Shown in pieces: positions 5,997 to 11,943 of a stretch of DNA of 11,943 nt. Source of the stretch: Planctomycetia bacterium. Lineage in GTDB: Bacteria; Planctomycetota; Phycisphaerae; Phycisphaerales; SM1A02. Under the pieces are notes generated by a model. It searched no databases. It had not been told where the DNA came from and saw only the letters and a program-made list of their open reading frames with translations. A program made the position numbers and the translations under genes. Where the stretch lies: assembly GCA_005798965.1 (NCBI GenBank), contig SYIB01000136.1:1-11943 (forward strand). The letters are read 5' to 3'. Each line of letters starts with the position of its first letter. Within the stretch, counting starts at the first letter, position 1.

Positions 5997-7814
5997 CTAG
6001 CGCGTTGGGAGGCCACGATGTCGAGGTGCGTGCAGTTCGACTGCGCCTGCACCCCAGTCAGCCCAGCCCGGCAGCGTGTGCAGGCGGTCCATCGATGCGG
6101 CGTCGAGCGTCTCCTGCACGCTGCGCGGCATGGCCTCGGGATAGAGGATCACGACACGAGCCCCAGGCGTGGCGTTGAGCAGTGAGGCAAGATCCGTGCC
6201 GTACGGCTTGGCGTAGCGCGCATCGACCCCCAGGGGTTCGGCGTAGAAGCGCGCGACTTCGTCGGGCAGCCCCACCACAATGACGGGGCCAGGCTCCTGT
6301 GCGGCGATCGCAAGCAGGTCGCGCAGAGGTTGCTTGGGCGGCACGGTGGCGAGCAGGACGAGCCACGTCGCTGCCAGCACGCCGCCCGCGAGGATGGCGT
6401 AGAGCCGCCGCCATGCGAGCAGCCGATCAAGTCCCAATCCCCAGCAGAGTGCCGCGCCCGGCAGCGCGAAGGACACGAATCGCGCGTAGATCCAGCTGCC
6501 TGCAAGGGGGATCACGAGCGCCAGCAGGAAGGGGAGGGTGATGAGGATGGCGGCGAAGCGACCGCGCGCGATGCCGCGCCACGCCTGCGCCATGCCGACT
6601 GCGGCCAAGGCACCGCCCACGATGGATGGCCACCAAGGCCACGCGCCACCCCAGGTACCGATGATCGCGAGGCCTTCCCGTGACCAGAGCGTGGGTTCGT
6701 TGCCATCGAGGGCGGCGAGTTCAGAGCGCCGCTCGAGGATCCACGGCAGCATCGGCGAGAGCAGCGCCAGCGTGAACGCTGCCGACAGGACGAGCGCCGT
6801 GAGCCAACGCAGGCCGATGCGCCCGTTGCCGCGCAGCAGGAGCCCCACGGCAATCACGCCATGCGCGATGGGCACGATCACCGTGGTGAAGTGTGTCCAC
6901 ACCCCGAGTGCTGCGACGACTGCGTAGGTGATCCACCACCAGAGCGAACTTCGCGACGATCGGTCGCGATCGGTGGCGCACCACGCCAGCCCTGTCAGCA
7001 GCGCGCCCACCAGCATCATCATCGAGTAGCCACGAGCCTCCACGCTGCCGAGCACGGCGGCTGGAGCGATTGCCATGCCTGCGGCGGCGATGAGCGCAAC
7101 GCGCGCGCCTGCCATGGGCCGCGCCATCCACCATGTGGCGATCACGGTGAGCAGGGCAGTGATCAACGAGGGCATCCGGATGGACAGCTCGTTGACCGTG
7201 CCGAGTGCCGTGAAGGAGCACCATGACAGGAGCGACTGCAGCGGGTGGTTGGCCGGGCTGAACCATGTGGCCACGATGGGACCCGGTCCATGCTGGGCAT
7301 AGTCCATGAAGGCGGCGATCTCGTCGTACCAGAGGCTCTCAGCCGCACGATCGATCCGTACGAGCGCCGCCATGAGCACCATGGCGACGAGCGCGAGCGA
7401 TTCGTTGCGGCTTGGCGATCCAGCAGGAGAGTCGGTTCTCGCTGCAGTACTGGCTTGGACAGCGCTGCGGCGTTCAGTTCTCCACAGCACCACGATCATG
7501 CCTGCAGCAAGCAGCAGGGCACCTGGAACGCCCGACTGCGTCCATGTCGCGCTGCGCACGGCCATGGCCACGCCCCGCTCACCGAGTGCGGGGTGCGTGA
7601 ACCATCGCGCGAGCGCCGCAGGATCGAGCACGACCCCGACGGTCGCACCCGCCACGAGCAGCAGTATCGAGAGGCCGGTCGCCAGCATGCTGGTCGGCAG
7701 ATGCCGGACGGAGCGGTCCACCGAGCGGGCTCCTGAGCTGCCCGCACGCGTCTCATGATGCTCGGCTGTCCGCTTCACCTCTGCATGATCCCGGCTCGAC
7801 GGCTTCCGCGTCAT
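5997..7814 (-). CDS. GT-C fold membrane glycosyltransferase, family 39/PMT-like
   Basis: This is a 605-residue integral membrane protein with about 11-13 hydrophobic helices. After a charged cytoplasmic N-terminus (about residues 1-40) and two or three helices comes WYDE (162-165), the Asp-Glu pair that sits in the first large external loop of GT-C enzymes as the catalytic base and metal site. ANHPL (188-192) and EARGY (259-263) follow, both typical of bacterial family 39/PMT_2 proteins. Such enzymes transfer a sugar from a polyprenyl-phosphate donor to protein, lipid or glycan outside the membrane; donor and acceptor cannot be read here. The C-terminal 90 residues form a soluble domain (VIVVGLPDE onward). 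Its ATG overlaps the MFS gene stop in ATGA, so translation is coupled. A long hydrophobic section before WYDE is unusual for short family members. Confidence 0.82.
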   Translation of the reverse strand: MTRKPSSRDHAEVKRTAEHHETRAGSSGARSVDRSVRHLPTSMLATGLSILLLVAGATVGVVLDPAALARWFTHPALGERGVAMAVRSATWTQSGVPGALLLAAGMIVVLWRTERRSAVQASTAARTDSPAGSPSRNESLALVAMVLMAALVRIDRAAESLWYDEIAAFMDYAQHGPGPIVATWFSPANHPLQSLLSWCSFTALGTVNELSIRMPSLITALLTVIATWWMARPMAGARVALIAAAGMAIAPAAVLGSVEARGYSMMMLVGALLTGLAWCATDRDRSSRSSLWWWITYAVVAALGVWTHFTTVIVPIAHGVIAVGLLLRGNGRIGLRWLTALVLSAAFTLALLSPMLPWILERRSELAALDGNEPTLWSREGLAIIGTWGGAWPWWPSIVGGALAAVGMAQAWRGIARGRFAAILITLPFLLALVIPLAGSWIYARFVSFALPGAALCWGLGLDRLLAWRRLYAILAGGVLAATWLVLLATVPPKQPLRDLLAIAAQEPGPVIVVGLPDEVARFYAEPLGVDARYAKPYGTDLASLLNATPGARVVILYPEAMPRSVQETLDAASMDRLHTLPGWADWGAGAVELHAPRHRGLPTR

Positions 7815-9145
7815 CGTCGGATCTCCGGGGAAGGTCGTGCTGCGATGATGGGCTCATCCATCGCACCGGCCTCGGTCCCCACCTCGATCGCGACCACAGG
7901 GGCCATGCGCTCGTGGCCGTGGCGTGGGATCCGCAGCATGAGTGGGATGGCTGCGAACCGCAGCGCCGCCGAGGCCCCGAAGACCCACCAGTACGCGGTG
8001 ATCCCGCCGCCGAGCGCGTCGATCGCCCAGGCGCCCACGAACGAGCCGATGACCGTGACGATCGCATTGAAGAAGTAGTACGCCGCGTACATCGCCGTGC
8101 GTTCCTCCTCGCGGATGTGCTCGAGCAGGAGCAGGAAGAGCGCCATCTCGTAGGCAGCCCACCCCGCACCGCTCACGAGCTGCATGGCGTAGATCCACGC
8201 TGGCGCGGTGGACACGATCCACAATCCGCTCGCTGCGGCGACGACGACGGCGCCGGCCATCAGCAGTCGCCGGGCCCCCCATGTCCCCGCGAGCCGGCCC
8301 ACCAGCGGCAGCGCCAGGCTCTTGGCCGCAAAGAGCGTGACGACCGAGATCGTGAACTGGTCCTTGTCCATGGCCAGCCCACGGAGCATGTACGGCGTGA
8401 CGAAGGGGCTTGAGACCTGGACGGCGAGCATGAAGACGAGCAGCGCCGCCACCACGCGGCCCTCGGGCGCGCCACGGATGCGGCGCAGGAACTCGATCGG
8501 GCTCACGCGCCGCGAAGGGGGCAGGTATCGCGGCTCGGACTGCGCGACGAGCGCGGGCGTGCTGAGCGCGCGGCTGAGGCTGGCGGCCATGAAGAGCAGG
8601 GCGAACGACGCCAGTTCGAGCGGCGTGTGCTCGAATCGTGAGATCAGCACGCCGCCGAGGAGAAGCCCCGCGAGGAGCGCGATCTGGCAGATCCTGCTGC
8701 GCCGGCTGAAGTACGCCGCGCGGATGCGCGCGGGGAAGAGCGCACCGACCCACGCGTTCCACGCCGGGGCGGCACCCAAGTTCACGGTCCAGTAGATGGA
8801 GGCGCAGGCGTAGACCAAGAGCAGCGGCACCGAGCCGGCCATTGCGGCGATCGCCATCGGGATGAAGCACAGCGCCTGGATCGTGGCGCAGAGCAGGATC
8901 CACTTACGAGGCGAGCCGATGCGCTCGACCCCCGCCGGCGTGAGGAGCTGCACCGTCGCGCCGACGAGAAAGGGAATCGTGTAGACGAGTCCGCCATGGA
9001 TCTGAGCCGCACCGGCCGCCAGGGCAAACGCCGGAATGAAGGTCTCGCCCACGCCGACCATGAAGGCGTGCGTGATGCCGTCGTCCGTGCAGGCACGGAG
9101 GTCATTGCGCAGGGTCAGGTGGCTCGCACGCCGGTCGGCGCTCAT
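7811..9145 (-). CDS. Major facilitator superfamily transporter
   Basis: From the ATG at 9145 the protein has 444 residues and about 12 hydrophobic helices, split by a cytoplasmic loop rich in Arg and Pro (around residues 205-235), as usual for this superfamily. GRLAGTWGARRLL in the second half is a motif-A-like loop between helices 8 and 9. The C-terminal tail is soluble. Substrate is unknown; coupling with a membrane glycosyltransferase makes a polymer, lipid or sugar-conjugate substrate an attractive guess only. The frame can be read from a TTG at 9163, but the ATG is preferred; neither start has a Shine-Dalgarno. The TGA stop overlaps the next gene's ATG by four bases. A hairpin and a TAGCCT box lie upstream. 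Confidence 0.85.
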   Translation of the reverse strand: MSADRRASHLTLRNDLRACTDDGITHAFMVGVGETFIPAFALAAGAAQIHGGLVYTIPFLVGATVQLLTPAGVERIGSPRKWILLCATIQALCFIPMAIAAMAGSVPLLLVYACASIYWTVNLGAAPAWNAWVGALFPARIRAAYFSRRSRICQIALLAGLLLGGVLISRFEHTPLELASFALLFMAASLSRALSTPALVAQSEPRYLPPSRRVSPIEFLRRIRGAPEGRVVAALLVFMLAVQVSSPFVTPYMLRGLAMDKDQFTISVVTLFAAKSLALPLVGRLAGTWGARRLLMAGAVVVAAASGLWIVSTAPAWIYAMQLVSGAGWAAYEMALFLLLLEHIREEERTAMYAAYYFFNAIVTVIGSFVGAWAIDALGGGITAYWWVFGASAALRFAAIPLMLRIPRHGHERMAPVVAIEVGTEAGAMDEPIIAARPSPEIRR

Positions 9146-9168
9146 GGGACGGCCGGTCCGCAAATGAA

Positions 9169-9195
9169 GAACGGCCAGCGCAAGGCTAGCCGTTC
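9169..9195 (-). terminator. Inverted repeat: likely terminator of the polyglycine gene, or an operator
   Basis: GAACGGC (9169-9175) pairs with GCCGTTC (9189-9195). Inside, AGC (9177-9179) pairs with GCT (9185-9187) after a single C/A mismatch, leaving a five-base GCAAG loop. On the minus strand the stem lies 26 bases after the polyglycine gene stop and is followed by TTCATTTG, a modest T-rich tail. It also surrounds a TAGCCT box for the MFS gene, so an operator role is possible. Confidence 0.5.
9183..9188 (-). promoter_or_regulatory. Possible -10 element (TAGCCT) for the MFS transporter gene
   Basis: TAGCCT fits TAnnnT on the minus strand, 37 bases before the ATG at 9145. It lies inside the inverted repeat at 9169-9195, so promoter and terminator readings compete. 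No clear -35 is present. Confidence 0.25.
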
Positions 9196-9220
9196 GGGGA
9201 ATCGAGGTTGGATCGATGGG

Positions 9221-10294
9221 TCAGGGCGCGCCGCTGACGGTCGCCGTGCGGAACCCGACGAGCTGGTTGTAGCCGATGCGCGGAGTCATCATGACATAGC
9301 GACGACGATCGTTGGGCTCTGCCGAGGCCTGCGGGGCATCGGCTGCCTTGGCCGGAGCAGCCGAGCGGGCTGGCACGACCGGAGCAAAGGAATAGCCACC
9401 GAGCGCACGGTGCACAAAGTCGGGCGCGTTGACGATGAACATGCCTTCGTAGAACTGAATCTTGCAGGGGCCGCCCTCGCCGTCTTCCCACGCCACGGGC
9501 TCGACGAAGGTGACGATGACTTCCTTGAGCTTGTCGGCCTTTTCGTCGTCGGTCAGTTCTTCGGGATCTTCACCCTTGCCGCCGAAAACACCGCCACCAC
9601 CGCCGCCACCGCCGCCGCCGCCTTGGCCGCCGCCGCCACCGCCCATGCCGCCGCCACCGCCCCCACCACCACCGAAGCCGCCGCCACCACCACCTTGGCC
9701 GCCACCGCCGCCACCTCCCTGACCACCCTGTTGGATGGACGAGTTCAGGTTGAAGTCAGGGGCGTTGGTCCACTGCGGCGCCTTGAAGAGCAGGTCCTTG
9801 ATGTTGTACATCTTGACCTCACGACGGTTCCAGAGGATGTTCTTGGGTCCGACCTGAACGGCGTTGCGGGACAGTTGCCAGGTCCAGGCGGTGTCGGCCG
9901 CGGGGTCGTCCGCGCACTCGATGAGCACCGCCTTCAGCACTTCGATCGCGGTGCCGCTGATCGTGGTCTCCCACATACGCTCGCCGTCGTCCGGCAGTGC
10001 GGCGGCAACGCGCTCCTTCATCTCCTCGCCGGCTTCGACGAGGATGGAGGTCTTGATGCCGCGCTTGTTCATGTCATCGACGAGGCCCATGACCACATCG
10101 ACCATGGGCTGGCCGGCTTCGGCCTTGAAGCCATCCATGTAGATCAGGCCACCGAGCAGGCGGGCCTTGGTGTCGGAGCCGGCGGCCTGCTGGCTCGCCG
10201 CCACGGCCGTGAGGCGGTCGTTCATGTTCTGGGCAAGGGCCGGGGTGGCCATGCAGAGGCTGGACAGGGCGATGGCAAGCGTCGAAATTCGCAT
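9221..10294 (-). CDS. Exported polyglycine-linker protein, planctomycetal secretin-N/STN-like
   Basis: The 357-residue precursor begins with a clear Sec signal peptide (residues 1-21, cleavage predicted at ALA before Q22). The first half (about 23-188) is mixed alpha/beta; VQVGPKNILWNRREVKMYNI then DLL resembles secretin-N/STN-like repeats, where a short strand is followed by the 'YDIRDLL' type phrase. Residues 190-235 are a linker of 41 glycines broken by Gln, Phe and Met. The second part restarts with LTDDEKADKL and has a VEPVAWEDGEGG segment and an FIVNAPDFVHRAL segment, again like the N-domain repeats of planctomycetal proteins. The role is unknown; periplasmic or cell-surface assembly is a guess. 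The ATG at 10294 is fixed by the signal peptide and by GAGGA (plus-strand 10301-10305) six bases upstream. An extended -10 lies just before this. Confidence 0.82.
   Translation of the reverse strand: MRISTLAIALSSLCMATPALAQNMNDRLTAVAASQQAAGSDTKARLLGGLIYMDGFKAEAGQPMVDVVMGLVDDMNKRGIKTSILVEAGEEMKERVAAALPDDGERMWETTISGTAIEVLKAVLIECADDPAADTAWTWQLSRNAVQVGPKNILWNRREVKMYNIKDLLFKAPQWTNAPDFNLNSSIQQGGQGGGGGGGQGGGGGGFGGGGGGGGGMGGGGGGQGGGGGGGGGGGVFGGKGEDPEELTDDEKADKLKEVIVTFVEPVAWEDGEGGPCKIQFYEGMFIVNAPDFVHRALGGYSFAPVVPARSAAPAKAADAPQASAEPNDRRRYVMMTPRIGYNQLVGFRTATVSGAP
9590..9727 (-). repeat. GGN codon tract encoding a 46-residue polyglycine linker
   Basis: The coding strand is almost pure GGC/GGT repeats, with runs of 7, 6, 9, 6 and 11 glycines separated by single Gln, Phe, Met or Gln. 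Mixed use of GGT and GGC shows it is not a simple recent triplet expansion. Such tracts are prone to length change by slippage and to assembly error, so the exact length should be treated with caution. Confidence 0.9.
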
Positions 10295-10321
10295 GGGATT
10301 TCCTCGTGAGGCGGACGAAAG

Positions 10322-10330
10322 ACTATACCA
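10322..10330 (-). promoter_or_regulatory. Extended -10 promoter (TGGTATAGT) of the polyglycine gene
   Basis: TATAGT (minus strand of 10322-10327) matches TATAAT at 5 of 6 positions and is preceded by TGG, an extended -10. It lies 27 bases before the ATG, giving a leader of about 20 bases that carries the GAGGA ribosome site. No good -35 is seen, as expected for extended -10 promoters. This is the best promoter match in the window. Confidence 0.55.
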
Positions 10331-10373
10331 CGGTGCGTGGCGGCTGGATCCATCGAAGGTCACGCTTGGTGGC

Positions 10374-10411
10374 CCGGTTCAGTCATGCCGCGATCACCAT
10401 CAACTGACCGG
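10374..10411. repeat. Imperfect inverted repeat in the gap downstream of the long Ala-rich gene
   Basis: CCGGTTCAGT (10374-10383) pairs with ACTGACCGG (10403-10411) with one bulged T and a 19-base loop. It lies about 24 bases after the stop of the Ala-rich gene. A terminator is possible but no T run follows, so the role is uncertain. Confidence 0.3.
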
Positions 10412-10434
10412 AGCGGCCTGATCGTGACGTCCGA

Positions 10435-11943
10435 TCACGAAGGATTCCCGACTTTTTCGGCGGGCGGCAGCGTCTGGGCCAGATCGAGCAGGACCAAGAT
10501 CGCCGCCGCCGTTCCCGCGACCCGGATCCGGGGCTCCCACATTGACTCCCGGATGCCGCCCACGCAGCGCCGGGGCTGACGGAGCAGCGCGGCTCCGTCA
10601 GTGGACACTTGCAGCTGGAGCAGGAACCTGGCACCGGCGCGGCAGGCTTCGTTGAGCCGCTCGCGGGTTCCTGGGTCGGTGGTGGCATCCTTCATCCGCA
10701 CGAGTGCAGCCAGTGGGCGAAGCCCCGTCGCTCCGATCGACGGCTGGCCGTTGGCATCGGCGAGCTGGAACGCTCCCACGAGGTCGGAGGGCAGTTCCTT
10801 CGAGGCACTGCCGATCCCAAGCTGCACCCGCATGAGGACATCACGCAGGGCATCCTGCACGAGCGGGGCGGGTGGGGGCGCAAGGCCTGACCACGCCGCA
10901 GCACGAAGGAGCCACTCCGCTTCGGTGACGAGCGAGGCGCGCGGCAACTCGTCCCACGCGCGGGCGATGGCGCCATGCAGGGCGGCCGGTTCGAGCACGC
11001 GCCCATCGATTGACTGGACGCATGCGGCAGCAGCGAGGTCGAGTGCGCGGACGGCATCGGCGGGTGCCTCTTCAAGGACCGACTCGGCCAAGCGCGCCGC
11101 GAGCGAGTTCACTTCTGTACGCGCGGCGCGGCGCTCGTCGTCGGTGCCCGAGCGCGTGAGTGCGCACCACGCGATGGTGCGCAGCGCCAAGACGCGACGC
11201 AGGGAGAGCGCATCGAGGTCGGCATCGTTCGGCTGTGCGGCGAGCACTGCAGCGCGCGCGCGCCACGACGGTGCTCGATCGCTGGGTTGTGCAGCGAGTT
11301 CGGCCCAAGCCCACGCAGCCATGAGGCGGTCGATCGTTCCTGCGACCATCGGCTGGCGACGGTCGGCGATCGTGCCGTAGTCGCCGAGCAGCACCGGCGC
11401 CGCCGAGCCAGGCTCATCGAGGATGCAGCCCTCGAGCCACGCAGCGGCACGCTCGGCTGCAGCGATGCAGGCGTCGTGCGTGACGGCACGGGCGGGAACG
11501 AGGCGTTCGCCGTGCATGACCAGCCACGGCGCTGCGCGTGGAGCCGACTGGGCGAGCCTGATCGTCTGCAGCCGATAGACCGCCACGCTCTCGGCGGGAT
11601 CGATCGATGGCAGGTCGGCATCGGCAAGTCCGGCACGGCGCATGAGGAGGCCCAGGCCGTCGGTCGGTCGCGCTGCGAGGCCCATCGACTGGAGCCTGCT
11701 GGCCGGCATCCAGTGGACGGTGGTGCCACGACGCACGGCCATGGCATCGAGTGCAGGGCGCAGCGACTCGGCGCAATCCGCCAGCGTGCGACCGGTGAGC
11801 GGCTCGGGCTCGCCGCCGAGCTCGAGTTCGAGCGTGACGGCCTCAGCCAAGGTGGCCGGTCGTGTGACCCACGCGAGCCATTCGCTGTCCTTCTGGGCGC
11901 TGGCGATGGCTTCGGCGATGGCGGCATCGATGCAGGATCGATC
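10435..11943 (-). CDS. Large Ala-rich protein, 5' end cut by the window edge; possible AMMECR1-like N-terminal domain
   Basis: The frame is open from the window edge to TGA at 10435-10437: 502 residues are visible and the N-terminus is missing. A TTG at 11850 is not needed as the start because the frame continues upstream with protein-like sequence. Visible residues 32-106, with EPEPLTG, LRPALDAMAV, HWMPASRLQ and MRRAGL, faintly recall AMMECR1 domains (rough order: alpha/beta core, LFLP-type strand, KAGL-type helix); this is a weak match. The remainder (about 130-500) is Ala-rich and helical, with short repeats of Trp and Arg like an alpha/alpha toroid. It ends with GGIRESMWEPRIRVAG and a last hydrophobic helix. 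No signal peptide or membrane helix is seen in the visible part. The function is unknown. The polyglycine gene lies 140 bases downstream with its own promoter. Confidence 0.6.
   Translation of the reverse strand, partial: DRSCIDAAIAEAIASAQKDSEWLAWVTRPATLAEAVTLELELGGEPEPLTGRTLADCAESLRPALDAMAVRRGTTVHWMPASRLQSMGLAARPTDGLGLLMRRAGLADADLPSIDPAESVAVYRLQTIRLAQSAPRAAPWLVMHGERLVPARAVTHDACIAAAERAAAWLEGCILDEPGSAAPVLLGDYGTIADRRQPMVAGTIDRLMAAWAWAELAAQPSDRAPSWRARAAVLAAQPNDADLDALSLRRVLALRTIAWCALTRSGTDDERRAARTEVNSLAARLAESVLEEAPADAVRALDLAAAACVQSIDGRVLEPAALHGAIARAWDELPRASLVTEAEWLLRAAAWSGLAPPPAPLVQDALRDVLMRVQLGIGSASKELPSDLVGAFQLADANGQPSIGATGLRPLAALVRMKDATTDPGTRERLNEACRAGARFLLQLQVSTDGAALLRQPRRCVGGIRESMWEPRIRVAGTAAAILVLLDLAQTLPPAEKVGNPS

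Noticed and set aside
4586..6178. A 530-codon plus-strand open frame over the ABC permease gene
   Set aside because: It is antisense to a clear MacB/FtsX permease and rich in Asp, His, Ala and Gly, typical of a GC-rich shadow frame. It has no motif.
9462..9722. A plus-strand frame coding long polyproline runs
   Set aside because: CCN codons here are the complement of the GGN tract; the glycine strand lies within a gene that has proper expression signals.
8996..10309. A 437-codon plus-strand frame over the polyglycine gene, including an Ala/Thr-rich stretch
   Set aside because: The Ala/Thr repeats are only the complement of GGN codons. The minus strand has a signal peptide, Shine-Dalgarno and promoter.
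10422..10440. TCGTGA/TCACGA inverted repeat at the stop of the long Ala-rich gene
   Set aside because: It has only six base pairs, overlaps the stop codon and has no T run, so it is too weak to call a terminator.

Overview
The window is a GC-rich stretch (about two-thirds GC by eye) of an ordinary bacterial chromosome. It is densely packed, with no tRNA, rRNA, CRISPR array, insertion sequence or prophage signal. The likely source is a planctomycete, probably class Phycisphaerae. The best clue is an exported protein (9221-10294) whose two halves are joined by a long polyglycine tract, a layout I associate with planctomycetal secretin-N/STN-like proteins. The small bS21 with a basic Ala/Lys/Arg tail and the low-AT TAnnnT promoters fit but do not prove it. 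No marker gene settles the taxonomy.

Left region (1-2627), translation and RNA functions: a NYN/YacP-type nuclease-like gene (minus, cut by the window edge) is divergent from a plus-strand run of rpsU (bS21), rsfS (ribosomal silencing factor) and a damaged panD-like gene (aspartate 1-decarboxylase). The panD remnant carries a one-base frameshift, and its stop codon overlaps the stop of the convergent trmB (tRNA m7G46 methyltransferase). Upstream of trmB on the same strand is a small protein with two Cys4 zinc knuckles.

Middle region (2685-9195): a membrane histidine kinase without an adjacent response regulator is read rightward. Facing it is a leftward block: an MFS transporter, a GT-C (family 39-like) membrane glycosyltransferase joined to it by an ATGA overlap, a MacB/FtsX-type ABC permease, and a small hypothetical protein. 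This block may be one transcription unit with internal promoters. It looks envelope-related, but no substrate can be read from sequence.

Right region (9221-11943), minus strand: the polyglycine secreted protein has a clear signal peptide, Shine-Dalgarno site and extended -10 promoter. Upstream is a long Ala-rich protein cut by the right window edge, possibly a distant AMMECR1-like domain followed by an alpha-helical domain.

The most interesting observations are the broken panD-like gene and a recurring TAnnnT hexamer 6-9 nt upstream of start codons that lack a Shine-Dalgarno site, which suggests leaderless transcripts. I see no convincing new defence, mobile or biosynthetic system.
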